Of a stretch of 64,000 nt of DNA, positions 17,457-26,019 are shown piece by piece; position 1 is the first letter of the stretch; each line of letters begins with the position of its first letter. Position numbers and translations under genes: made by a program. Source of the DNA: Pseudomonas sp. v388 (GTDB lineage: Bacteria; Pseudomonadota; Gammaproteobacteria; Pseudomonadales; Pseudomonadaceae); NCBI RefSeq assembly GCF_003935425.1, contig NZ_RHQN01000009.1:245531-309530 (forward strand), given 5' to 3'. The notes beneath the pieces were generated by a model, which worked only from the letters and a program-made list of their open reading frames with translations, made no database searches and had not been told where the DNA came from.

Positions 17457-18889
17457 GCCGTAGTGAAACTGTCTGGATCGTAGATGACGATCGTTCCATC
17501 CGCTGGGTACTGGAAAAGGCCCTGCAACAGGAAGGCATGACCACGCAAAGCTTCGACAGCGCCGATGGGGTCATGAGCCGCCTGGCCCGTCAGCAGCCGG
17601 ACGTGATCATCTCCGACATTCGCATGCCCGGCGCCAGCGGCCTGGACTTGCTGGCGAAGATTCGCGAACAGCACCCTCGCCTGCCGGTGATCATCATGAC
17701 CGCTCATTCGGACCTGGACAGCGCCGTCGCGTCGTACCAGGGCGGCGCGTTCGAATACCTGCCCAAGCCGTTCGACGTGGACGAAGCCGTTTCTTTGGTC
17801 AAGCGCGCCAATCAGCATGCCCAGGAACAACAAGGCCTGGACGTGCCGCCCACGCTGACCCGCACCCCGGAAATCATCGGCGAAGCACCGGCGATGCAGG
17901 AAGTGTTTCGCGCCATCGGGCGTCTGAGCCACTCCAACATCACCGTGCTGATCAACGGCGAATCGGGTACAGGTAAAGAGCTGGTCGCCCATGCGCTGCA
18001 TCGCCACAGCCCGCGTTCGGCATCACCTTTCATCGCCTTGAACATGGCGGCGATCCCCAAGGACTTGATGGAGTCGGAGCTGTTCGGCCATGAAAAAGGC
18101 GCCTTCACCGGCGCGGCCAACCTGCGACGCGGCCGTTTCGAACAGGCGGACGGCGGTACGCTGTTCCTCGACGAAATCGGTGACATGCCGGCCGACACCC
18201 AGACCCGCTTGCTGCGCGTGCTGGCAGACGGCGAATTCTACCGGGTTGGCGGTCATACGCCGGTCAAGGTCGATGTACGCATCATCGCGGCAACCCACCA
18301 GAATCTGGAAACGCTGGTGCAGGCCGGCAAGTTCCGCGAGGACTTGTTCCACCGTTTGAACGTGATCCGGATTCACATCCCGCGCATGTCGGACCGCCGT
18401 GAAGACATCCCGACCCTGGCCAAGCACTTCCTGAGCCGCGCCGCGCAGGAACTGGCCGTGGAGCCGAAACTGCTCAAGGCCGAGACCGAGGAATACCTCA
18501 AGCATCTGCCATGGCCGGGGAACGTGCGTCAGTTGGAAAACACCTGCCGCTGGATCACGGTCATGGCCTCGGGTCGCGAGGTTCACATCAGTGACCTGCC
18601 GCCGGAGCTGCTGAGCCTGCCGCAGGACGCAGCACCGGTGACCAACTGGGAACAGGCCTTGCGCCAGTGGGCCGATCAGGCCCTGGCACGCGGCCAGTCG
18701 AGCCTGTTGGACAGCGCCGTGCCGACCTTCGAGCGAATCATGATCGAAACCGCCCTCAAGCACACCGCCGGCCGCCGCCGCGACGCCGCCGTGCTGCTGG
18801 GCTGGGGTCGCAACACCTTGACCCGCAAGATCAAGGAGCTGGGCATGAAGGTCGATGGCGGGGATGATGACGAGACAGACGAAGGCTAG
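17453..18889 (+). CDS. ntrC: Nitrogen regulation response regulator NtrC
   Basis: NtrC (GlnG) is the sigma-54 activator of nitrogen-limitation genes such as glnA. The 478 residues hold a receiver domain (phosphorylated D55 in IISDIRMPG, acidic pocket D11-D13, K in LPKPFD), an AAA+ domain with GESGTGKE, a full GAFTGA loop (GHEKGAFTGAA) and GGTLFLDEIGDMP, and a C-terminal Fis-type helix-turn-helix (RRRDAAVLLGWGRNTLTRKI). It is translationally coupled to ntrB by a 4-base overlap. The intact GAFTGA here contrasts with the degenerate activator at 55196. Confidence 0.98.
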   Translation: MSRSETVWIVDDDRSIRWVLEKALQQEGMTTQSFDSADGVMSRLARQQPDVIISDIRMPGASGLDLLAKIREQHPRLPVIIMTAHSDLDSAVASYQGGAFEYLPKPFDVDEAVSLVKRANQHAQEQQGLDVPPTLTRTPEIIGEAPAMQEVFRAIGRLSHSNITVLINGESGTGKELVAHALHRHSPRSASPFIALNMAAIPKDLMESELFGHEKGAFTGAANLRRGRFEQADGGTLFLDEIGDMPADTQTRLLRVLADGEFYRVGGHTPVKVDVRIIAATHQNLETLVQAGKFREDLFHRLNVIRIHIPRMSDRREDIPTLAKHFLSRAAQELAVEPKLLKAETEEYLKHLPWPGNVRQLENTCRWITVMASGREVHISDLPPELLSLPQDAAPVTNWEQALRQWADQALARGQSSLLDSAVPTFERIMIETALKHTAGRRRDAAVLLGWGRNTLTRKIKELGMKVDGGDDDETDEG

Positions 18890-18908
18890 GCGGCATAGAT
18901 GATTTGCT

Positions 18909-18944
18909 TTCGCCAGCAAGACGGATCGCCGCCTTGCTGGCGAA
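18909..18944. repeat. Inverted repeat between ntrC and mgrA
   Basis: TTCGCCAGCAAG (18909-18920) and CTTGCTGGCGAA (18933-18944) are perfect 12-bp arms around 12 bases. The sequence is of the Pseudomonas REP kind and may also stop the two convergent transcripts, although it has no T-run. Confidence 0.7.
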
Positions 18945-18970
18945 GGCGGACAGATCCGGCCCCACGAACA

Positions 18971-20008
18971 TCACTCAGCCAGCGAAGGCTTTTCCCACAG
19001 ATTGATTCCACCCTCTACAGCGAAACGGTCGATTTCGGCCAGTTCTTCGCTGCTGAAGGTCAGGTTCTGCAAGGCACCCACGTTTTCCACGATCTGCTCC
19101 GGACGGCTCGCGCCAATCAGGGCAGAGGTTACGCGCGGGTCGCGCAGGGTCCAGGCCAGGGCCATTTGCGCCAGGCTTTGTCCACGGCGCTGGGCGATTT
19201 CATTAAGCGCACGTACATGAGCGAGGTTCTGCTCGGACAAGTGCGCCGCCTGCAGTGAACCGCCACCGGGACGATTGACCCGCGCATCGTCAGGCACACC
19301 ATTGAGGTACTTGTTGGATAGCAGGCCTTGGGCGAGTGCTGTAAAGGCGATTACGCCAGCGCCCAACTCTTCGGTCGCATCCAACAGATCCTTTTCCACC
19401 CAGCGGTTGAGCAGGTTGTAGGCCGGCTGATGGATCAGCAGCGGCACTTTCCACTCTTTCAATAGCGCGGCGATTTCCCGGGTCTTGGCGCCGGAATAAG
19501 ACGAGATCCCGATGTACAGCGCCTTGCCCTGCTGAACGGCTGTGGCCAGCGCGCTCGCGGTCTCTTCCAGCGGAGTGTCGGGATCGAAACGGTGCGAATA
19601 GAAGATATCCACATAATCCAGCCCCATGCGTTGCAGGCTTTGGTCCAGGCTGGCGAGCACGTATTTGCGCGATCCGCCGCCCTGGCCGTATGGTCCGGGC
19701 CACATGTCCCAACCGGCCTTGCTGGAGATGATCAACTCGTCGCGGTAGGCCTGAAAATCCTCCCGCAGCAGACGGCCGAAGTTGATTTCCGCACTGCCGT
19801 ACGGTGGGCCGTAGTTGTTAGCCAGGTCGAAATGGTTGATGCCCAGATCGAATGCCGTGCGCAGCATCGCACGCTGGGTGTCGATGGGCGTGCTATCGCC
19901 GAAGTTGTGCCACAGGCCCAAGGACAGCGCAGGCAGTACCAGCCCACTGCGTCCGGTGCGGCGGTAGGGCATGTCTTCATAGCGGTTTTCGGCGGCGATA
20001 TAAGTCAT
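18971..20008 (-). CDS. mgrA: Aldo/keto reductase, YghZ/MgrA (L-glyceraldehyde 3-phosphate reductase) type
   Basis: A 345-residue NADPH-dependent reductase of the aldo/keto reductase barrel family. The catalytic set is visible as D and Y in FDLANNYGPPYGSAE, K in IISSKAGWDMWPG and H in FYSHRFDPDTP. Length and the GGGSRKYVLASLDQSL segment fit E. coli YghZ, which reduces L-glyceraldehyde 3-phosphate and other aldehydes. It is the last gene of a minus-strand run with the orphan binding protein (42-base gap), the flavin monooxygenase and the TonB receptor. Here it might reduce an aldehyde released when an organosulfur compound is oxidised; that is inference. Confidence 0.85.
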   Translation of the reverse strand: MTYIAAENRYEDMPYRRTGRSGLVLPALSLGLWHNFGDSTPIDTQRAMLRTAFDLGINHFDLANNYGPPYGSAEINFGRLLREDFQAYRDELIISSKAGWDMWPGPYGQGGGSRKYVLASLDQSLQRMGLDYVDIFYSHRFDPDTPLEETASALATAVQQGKALYIGISSYSGAKTREIAALLKEWKVPLLIHQPAYNLLNRWVEKDLLDATEELGAGVIAFTALAQGLLSNKYLNGVPDDARVNRPGGGSLQAAHLSEQNLAHVRALNEIAQRRGQSLAQMALAWTLRDPRVTSALIGASRPEQIVENVGALQNLTFSSEELAEIDRFAVEGGINLWEKPSLAE

Positions 20009-20050
20009 TGAAGCCTCTCTTGTGGATGTCGGCGGGCTGTAGGTGGCGCA

Positions 20051-20986
20051 TCACTGTCTTTGCCAGACGGCCTGCTGGATATCGACTCGCTTGGGAATCA
20101 GTCGGTTCTCATAGAACAGATCGGCGGTGGCCTGTTGCGCCTTGATGATCTCCGGGCTGATCGGCAGCGTCGGCGACGCAGGACGGTGGTCAATGTAGCG
20201 CGTGATCACCGCTTCAGGCAGCCCCATGCTGCGGGTCAGAGTGGCAATGCTGTCGGCACGCTGGTCGCGGGTCAGGTCATCAGCCCGTGTCAGTTCATCG
20301 AGCACGTGCCGGACAAACAGCGGGTACTGCTCGGCAAAGCTGCGCCGAGCGGTGTAGAACGGCCCGGACAAGCCCAGCCCTTCGCCATCGGCCAGCAGTC
20401 GGCTATGACCCTCGACCAGCGCGATGGAATAGTACGGGTCCCAGATCGCCCAGGCATCGACGCTACCGTTCTCGAACGCGGCCCGCGCGTCGGCCGGGCT
20501 CAGATAGATCGGCTGGATGTCCTTGAACGTCAACCCGGCTTTGTTCAAGGCGCGCAAGACCAGGTTGTGGGCGCTCGAACCCTTTTGCAGCGCAACCTTG
20601 CGGCCTTTGAGGTCGGCCACGTTGTTGAGCGAGCTTTCGTTGCGCACCAGAATGCTTTCCGCCGAAGGCTTGGCCGGCTCGGCGCCGACGTAGACCAGAT
20701 CGGCACCGGCCACCTGAGCGAAGATCGGCGGGATATCGCCCGTCGAGGCGATGTCCAGGCTGCCGATATTCAAGGCTTCAAGCATTTGCGGCCCGGCCGG
20801 AAACTCGATCCACTTGACGTGTGTATCCGCGAACCGCTTCTCCAGCAGGCCATGCTCCTTGGCCAGCACCAGCGTGATCGAGCCTTTCTGGTAGCCGATG
20901 CGTAGCGTGTCCGGCTCGGCAGCCTGAACACTGTTGATCAGCCCGCAGAATGCGAGCGCTGCGGTAAAGAGTGCCAGTGGTTTCAT
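20051..20986 (-). CDS. Sulfonate-type ABC substrate-binding protein (SsuA family), no partner transporter
   Basis: A periplasmic binding protein of the SsuA/TauA/NMT1 class. A signal peptide (KPLALFTAALAFCGLINSVQA) precedes the mature start AEPDTLRIGYQKG. The segments GSLDIASTGDIPPIFAQVAG and SADARAAFENGSVDAWAIWDPYY type positions are those lining the ligand cleft in SsuA. I chose the Met at 20986 because AAGGAAAG lies just before it; an upstream Met at 21010 has a poor site. No permease or ATPase gene follows: the neighbours are the aldo/keto reductase and the flavin monooxygenase. It may share a transporter encoded elsewhere. Confidence 0.85.
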   Translation of the reverse strand: MKPLALFTAALAFCGLINSVQAAEPDTLRIGYQKGSITLVLAKEHGLLEKRFADTHVKWIEFPAGPQMLEALNIGSLDIASTGDIPPIFAQVAGADLVYVGAEPAKPSAESILVRNESSLNNVADLKGRKVALQKGSSAHNLVLRALNKAGLTFKDIQPIYLSPADARAAFENGSVDAWAIWDPYYSIALVEGHSRLLADGEGLGLSGPFYTARRSFAEQYPLFVRHVLDELTRADDLTRDQRADSIATLTRSMGLPEAVITRYIDHRPASPTLPISPEIIKAQQATADLFYENRLIPKRVDIQQAVWQRQ

Positions 20987-21046
20987 AACTGCTTTCCTTG
21001 GGGTGTTCATTGTCCTGAGGTCTACTGGTGTGGGAACGCATAGGGC

Positions 21047-22375
21047 TCACTCAAACCGGTTCGACGGCCTGGGCAATCCCAGGTTTTCCCGCAGGGTCGT
21101 GCCTTCGTATTCGGTGCGGAACAGCCCGCGACGTTGCAGTTCGGGAACCAGCAGTCGGGCGACGTCTTCCAGGCCGCCGGGCAGATGCGGCACCAGCACG
21201 TTGAAGCCATCGGCTGCGCCCTGTTCAAACCAGACCTGCAACTCGTCGGCAATCTGCGTCGGTGTACCAATCAGGTTGTAATGCCCTCGCCCACCGGCAA
21301 TGCGTCTGCCCAACTGTGTCAGGTTGAGATTTTCGTCGGCCGCCAGATCCGTCAGCAATTTCTGGCGACTGCGCTGGCCGCTGTCGGTCAGCGGCAGTTC
21401 CGGGAGCGGGCCGTCCAGTGGATAGCCCGACAGATCGAAGTTGCCCAGCATGCGACCCAGCAGCGCGACGCCCACCTGCGGCTCGACCAGATCCTGAAAC
21501 GACTCGAATTTCTCCTGCGCCAAGGCTTGGGTTTCCGCTACCACGATGAACACGCCGGGCATGATCTTCAGCGACTCCGGGCTGCGTCCATAGATCGCCA
21601 GCCGTCCCTTGAGGTCTGCGTAAAAGGCTTGGGCATTGGCCAGCGAAGTCTGCGCCGTGAACACCACTTCAGCGGTCTGCGCGGCCAGATCGCGACCCAC
21701 TTCGGACGAGCCGGCCTGCACCACCACCGGCTGGCCTTGCGGAGAACGCGCCACGTTCAGCGGCCCTTTGACCTTGAAATGCTCGCCCTCGTGATTCAGC
21801 ACATGCAGCCTGGCCGGGTCGTAATACTGCCCGCCGGCCTTGTCTCGGGTGAAAGCGTCATCGGCCCAGCTGTCCCACAAACCCGTCACCACCTGATGAA
21901 ATTCTCGCGCCCGACTGTAACGCTCGGCATGCCCGACGTGCTGCTCACGGCCGAAGTTCTGCGCTTCGGCCGCTGCGTCCGACGTCACCAGATTCCACCC
22001 CGCGCGGCCACCCGACAGGTGATCGAGGGAAGCAAACTTGCGCGCCACGTGGTACGGCTCGTTATAGGTGGTGGTCGCGGTAGCGATCAGCCCGATGCGA
22101 TCGGTCACCGCGCTCAGGGCCGAAAGCAGGGTCAGCGGCTCGAAATGATCGGAGCGCGCCATATGGCTGGCGATGTCTCCGGTTGCCGCCGCCACGCTGT
22201 CGGCCACGAACAGCGCATCGAACTTCGCCGCCTCCGCCACTTGCGCCAGATGCCGGTACTGCTTGAAATCCAGACCTGCGTCGGCTGGTACCTCCGGATG
22301 GCGCCAGGCCGCGACGTGGTGACCGGTGGCCATCAGGAACGCGCCCAGCTTCAACTGACGAGCAGACTTGCTCAT
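21047..22375 (-). CDS. FMN-dependent monooxygenase, NtaA/SnaA/DszA family
   Basis: A two-component flavin monooxygenase of the luciferase-like superfamily (442 residues). It uses FMNH2 from a separate reductase. Family marks are LKLGAFLMATGHHVAAWR at the N-terminus, SLDHLSGGRAGWNLVTS, and VVVQAGSSEVGRDLAAQTAE in the flavin-binding region. Relatives oxidise aminopolycarboxylates (NtaA), dibenzothiophene sulfone (DszA) or sulfonates. The start at 22375 follows AAGGAGT; the longer frame to 22423 is unsupported. It sits between the TonB receptor gene (44-base gap) and the SsuA-like gene, so a sulfur-containing substrate is likely but unproven. No flavin reductase gene is adjacent. Confidence 0.88.
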   Translation of the reverse strand: MSKSARQLKLGAFLMATGHHVAAWRHPEVPADAGLDFKQYRHLAQVAEAAKFDALFVADSVAAATGDIASHMARSDHFEPLTLLSALSAVTDRIGLIATATTTYNEPYHVARKFASLDHLSGGRAGWNLVTSDAAAEAQNFGREQHVGHAERYSRAREFHQVVTGLWDSWADDAFTRDKAGGQYYDPARLHVLNHEGEHFKVKGPLNVARSPQGQPVVVQAGSSEVGRDLAAQTAEVVFTAQTSLANAQAFYADLKGRLAIYGRSPESLKIMPGVFIVVAETQALAQEKFESFQDLVEPQVGVALLGRMLGNFDLSGYPLDGPLPELPLTDSGQRSRQKLLTDLAADENLNLTQLGRRIAGGRGHYNLIGTPTQIADELQVWFEQGAADGFNVLVPHLPGGLEDVARLLVPELQRRGLFRTEYEGTTLRENLGLPRPSNRFE

Positions 22376-22419
22376 ATCAGACTCCTTGGAATTGATTGAG
22401 GGTTGTCGCACGCAACGGC

Positions 22420-24693
22420 TCAAAAGTCCTTACGCAATTGCACACCGAAGTAACGCTCATCATCACGCGGCACTGAGCGATAGATGTAGCTGCCGCCGGT
22501 GGCGAGCATCGGTGCATAGGACTTGTCGGCGAGGTTTTTGCCCAGCAACGCGACGCGCCAGCCTTCGTTGTAATCGGCCAGGGCGACGCTGGCATTCCAG
22601 AGACCGTAGGCGCCCTGCCTGGTGTCGGGGTTCTGGCTGATGTCGTACTGCACTTCGCTCTGCCAGCTGTAATCGGTGCCCAGTTCGATATCCAGGCCGT
22701 TATCCAGCGCGATGGTGTAGTCGGCACGAACGTAGCTTTTCCAGTCCGGGCTGTAGGGCAGCGTCTTGCCATCGACATTGCAGGACGCTGCCGCACCGGC
22801 CGGGCAAGCGAAGGTGTCGATGCGCGCCTTGGTATAGGCCAGCGCTCCGGAAATCTTCAGGTTGTGGGCGGCCTGCAAGGCGTAATCCAGCTCGACGCCT
22901 TCGGTGCTGACACTGCCGGCGTTGATCAACCGGGTTACCACCTGGCCGGCCACGCTGTCGTAGAAGTTGGCCTGATAGTTGTCGTAGTCGCTATGGAACA
23001 CCGCCAGATTGGTGGTCAGGCGATTGTTCCAGGAAGAAGCCTTGATGCCGACTTCCCAAGTGTTAGAGGTTTCCGGTTTGAGCGCATCGGTATCCCGCGG
23101 CTGCATGTTGAAGAACACGTTGTAGGCCGGTCCTTTGTAGCCTCGCGAGTAGGTGACGTAGGTGGTGACGTCGTCGCTCAAATCGTACTGCAGACCCAGG
23201 CGACCAGACTTGCCGTCCTCGTCCACCGAGCCGGAACTGCTGGTGGCCGGCTGGATGCCGCTGACGGTGGTGGCCGAGGTCGAAACGCGGCGGTGGTCGT
23301 ATTCCAGCCTGTCGTGGGTCCAGCGCAGCCCGGCAATCGCACGGAAATCCGGCGTGAAGTTGAAAGTGCTTTCGCCGAACACCGAGTAGCTGTCGCTGGT
23401 GGTGCTGTAGTCGGCTATACCGCGGCTCTGGCTGGTCGGTGTGATCAGGGTGCGCTGATAGGTTTCGTCACTCTTGCCATGCATATAGAACAGGCCGCCG
23501 ACGTATTCGAGAAATTCGCCTTTGGGCGAGGCCAGCCGCAGTTCCTGGGAATACTGGTTGTACTCCAGCTCGCCCTTGTCTTCAGTGCCGGGGAACGCGG
23601 CAGTAATGGTGCCGAGGCGGTCGCCGTCCTGATACTGGGTGTTGTCCCAACCGCGCCAGGCGGTAATCGATGTCAGGGTGTAATCGCCCAGTTGCCAGTC
23701 CAGTTGCCCGGACAAGCCCTTGTTGACGTCGTCCACATGGCTGCGGAAATCGCTGTTCACGTCGCGATTGTCACTGTCGGCCCGCACCGGCGCCAACGCA
23801 CCGGCAAATGCGGGGGTCAGCGCTTGGGTCACCACGCCATTGGGCGCGTCGTCATGGGATTGCATGTAATCCGCCGCCAGAGTGAACGTTACGTCGTCAC
23901 TGGGCGTGAACTCCAGCTTGCCGCGTGCGCCCTTGCGGTTGTAACCATTGACCTCATGACCGTTGAGCTGGTTATCGACGTTGCCGTCGTAGCTGCCGAA
24001 CAGGGTGGTGATCGAGCCTTTCAGCCTGTCGGGAATCAGGCTGCCGCCGATGCCAAAACGGGTACGGCTTTCATTGCCGCTGTAATAGGACTGGTCGATA
24101 TAGCCGTGGGTCTGCTCGGTGGGCGCTTTGGTAACCACGTTGAGCACACCCGCCGACGCGTTCTTGCCGAACAGTGTGCCTTGCGGACCGCGCAGCACTT
24201 CGATGCGTTCCAGGTCGAGCAGATCCAGGGTGGCCTGGCCCGGACGGCCGTAGACCACGCCGTCGATCACAGTGGCCACGGTCGGCTCGACGCCCGGTGA
24301 GGTGGAAATGGTACCCACGCCGCGAATGAACAGCGAGGTGTCTTTGTTGGAAGCGCCGGTCCGGAAATTCAAAGTGGGAATCTGCTGGACGATGCTCGCC
24401 ACGCCGTTGCGGTTATCGCGCTCCAGTTGCTCGCCTTCGACCACCGAGACGGCGACCGGCACCTTTTGCAGCGACTCTTCGCGGCGCGTAGCGGTGACCG
24501 TCACCGATTTGAGTGTCGTTTCCTGAGCGGCCGCTCCCTGCACCGCAGCGGTGTCCGCCAGCGCGTGCGCCATCGGCATTGCCGCAAGCCCCAGCAACAG
24601 CCAGCCATAATGACGCCCCCGCGCCTGGCCCGCCTGCTGAACGGCCTGCGCCAGAAGATGTTGTTTGCCCAAATCCCCACGTGTTGTGTGCAT
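22420..24693 (-). CDS. TonB-dependent outer-membrane receptor
   Basis: A 757-residue outer-membrane barrel. After a long, partly hydrophobic leader (YGWLLLGLAAMPMAHALA) come the TonB-box region (SVTVTATRREESLQKVPVAV), the plug (SIVQQIPTLNFRTGASNKDT, RIEVLRGPQGTLFGKNASAG) and the barrel, ending in the typical C-terminal Phe (VQLRKDF). There is no N-terminal signalling domain, so it is not a FecA-type transducer. It is first in an operon with the flavin monooxygenase, SsuA-like protein and aldo/keto reductase, and divergent from a LacI-type regulator. That context suggests it imports an organic nutrient, perhaps an organosulfur compound, instead of a siderophore. The start could also be the Met at 24738. 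Confidence 0.87.
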   Translation of the reverse strand: MHTTRGDLGKQHLLAQAVQQAGQARGRHYGWLLLGLAAMPMAHALADTAAVQGAAAQETTLKSVTVTATRREESLQKVPVAVSVVEGEQLERDNRNGVASIVQQIPTLNFRTGASNKDTSLFIRGVGTISTSPGVEPTVATVIDGVVYGRPGQATLDLLDLERIEVLRGPQGTLFGKNASAGVLNVVTKAPTEQTHGYIDQSYYSGNESRTRFGIGGSLIPDRLKGSITTLFGSYDGNVDNQLNGHEVNGYNRKGARGKLEFTPSDDVTFTLAADYMQSHDDAPNGVVTQALTPAFAGALAPVRADSDNRDVNSDFRSHVDDVNKGLSGQLDWQLGDYTLTSITAWRGWDNTQYQDGDRLGTITAAFPGTEDKGELEYNQYSQELRLASPKGEFLEYVGGLFYMHGKSDETYQRTLITPTSQSRGIADYSTTSDSYSVFGESTFNFTPDFRAIAGLRWTHDRLEYDHRRVSTSATTVSGIQPATSSSGSVDEDGKSGRLGLQYDLSDDVTTYVTYSRGYKGPAYNVFFNMQPRDTDALKPETSNTWEVGIKASSWNNRLTTNLAVFHSDYDNYQANFYDSVAGQVVTRLINAGSVSTEGVELDYALQAAHNLKISGALAYTKARIDTFACPAGAAASCNVDGKTLPYSPDWKSYVRADYTIALDNGLDIELGTDYSWQSEVQYDISQNPDTRQGAYGLWNASVALADYNEGWRVALLGKNLADKSYAPMLATGGSYIYRSVPRDDERYFGVQLRKDF

Positions 24694-24806
24694 CTGCGTG
24701 CCTGCCTGACTATGCCCAGATCGACCAGTGCCGGGCACTGGTGCCTTTTGTTGCTTGCGCGCTAGAGGCTTCAGGCATTCGCGGTGGCGAGTAGCACAAC
24801 CTTTGT

Positions 24807-24820
24807 TGTTAGCGCTAACA
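24807..24820. promoter_or_regulatory. Perfect palindrome, probable LacI-family operator
   Basis: TGTTAGCGCTAACA is an exact 14-base palindrome with a central CG, the form that GntR-like LacI-family proteins bind. It lies between the divergent receptor and regulator genes, 114 bases before the former and 89 before the latter. Confidence 0.75.
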
Positions 24821-24908
24821 TCACAAGTATCAGGACCCGGCAGCTAGATCGTCCAATACTGAAAAATTACTTTTATATTCCTTTTTCTTTTATACGAAGT
24901 GATAGCCC

Positions 24909-25955
24909 ATGGCTGAAGAAATCCCGGCAACCCGCAAACGTCGAGGCGCGGGGCGAGTCACCATCAATGACGTCGCCCGCCAGGCCGGCGTGTCGGCGAT
25001 CAGCGTGTCGCGTTTTTTCAATCAACCTGATCAGGTATCGCCAGAGTTGCGCGAGCGTATCGGGGCGGCAGTCAGCGGGCTTGGCTATGTGCCGAACCTG
25101 GTCGCTGGCGGCCTGGCGTCGGCGCGCAGTCGAGTGGTGGCGATGGTGATCCCGAATATCTCCGGGCCGATCTTCGCCGATACCATTCAAGGTTTCAGCG
25201 ATACCCTGAGCGCGCACGGTTTCCAGCTGTTGCTGGCGTCGAGTTACTTCTCGGCCGATCAAGAAGAGAGCGCGGTGCGCGCCTTTCTCGGCTGGTCACC
25301 TGCCGCACTGGTATTGACCAGCCGTTTCCACAGCGCGGCGACGGAAGCCATGATCCACCAGGCCGATATCCCGATCATCGAAACCTGGGATTACCAGCCG
25401 GAACGCGCGCCCATCCAGATCGGGTTTTCACACGTTGAAGTGGGCATCACTGCCACCCGTTACCTGCACGACAAAGGCTACCGCCGCATCGCCTTCGTGC
25501 AGAACAGCATGGCTGGCGACTTGAGCGCTCTGGAACGCCGCGACGGTTACATCGCAACGCTCGAAGCCATCGGTCTGGAACCGCGGGTGTTCGTACCCGA
25601 GGCCGGACTCACGCCCTTCGAAGCCGGCAAGCAGGCCATGGAAACACTGATGAGCAGCCCCGAACGGCCCGACGCGGTGTTCTTCGCCAATGACAACCTT
25701 GCAGCGGGCGGACTTTTGGCAAGCCAACGCGCCGGCCTGCGTATTCCGCAAGACTGCGCCATCATGGGTTTCGGCGATTACGCCTTCGCACACATGCTGC
25801 TGCCAAGCCTGACCACCATCAAACCACCTGCGCTGGAAATCGGCGTACTGGCCGCCCGCCGGGTTCTGGAAAGCCTCGGTGTATTGCCGGTCGAAGGGGA
25901 AATCCAGCGGCTGAACCTGCTGGGTTGCAGTTTGATTGAACGGGAAAGTGCTTGA
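24909..25955 (+). CDS. LacI-family transcriptional regulator, GntR-like
   Basis: A 348-residue repressor-type protein. The helix-turn-helix with hinge is VTINDVARQAGVSAISVSRF followed by NQPDQVSPELRERI, and a periplasmic-binding-protein-like sensor domain fills the rest (VAMVIPNISGPIFADTIQG, VFFANDNLAAGGLL, IMGFGDYAFAHMLLPSLTTI). This layout is that of GntR, the gluconate repressor. Here, however, the divergent gene is a TonB receptor and no gluconate gene is near, so the effector is probably different. The palindrome at 24807 is the obvious binding site, allowing control of both itself and the receptor operon. Confidence 0.88.
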   Translation: MAEEIPATRKRRGAGRVTINDVARQAGVSAISVSRFFNQPDQVSPELRERIGAAVSGLGYVPNLVAGGLASARSRVVAMVIPNISGPIFADTIQGFSDTLSAHGFQLLLASSYFSADQEESAVRAFLGWSPAALVLTSRFHSAATEAMIHQADIPIIETWDYQPERAPIQIGFSHVEVGITATRYLHDKGYRRIAFVQNSMAGDLSALERRDGYIATLEAIGLEPRVFVPEAGLTPFEAGKQAMETLMSSPERPDAVFFANDNLAAGGLLASQRAGLRIPQDCAIMGFGDYAFAHMLLPSLTTIKPPALEIGVLAARRVLESLGVLPVEGEIQRLNLLGCSLIERESA

Positions 25956-25961
25956 GACCTG

Positions 25962-26013
25962 GCTGCAAGCTACAAGCTTTTGACCTGTAGCTTGCAACTT
26001 GGGGCTTGCAGCT
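25962..26013. repeat. Imperfect inverted repeats between lacI-type gene and betT
   Basis: GCTGCAAGCTACAAG (25962-25976) pairs with CCTGTAGCTTGCAAC (25984-25998) at 13 of 15 positions, and a third partial copy (CTTGCAGCT) follows. It may be a REP variant; it lies between two convergent genes and may stop both. Confidence 0.6.
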
Positions 26014-26019
26014 GCCCTG

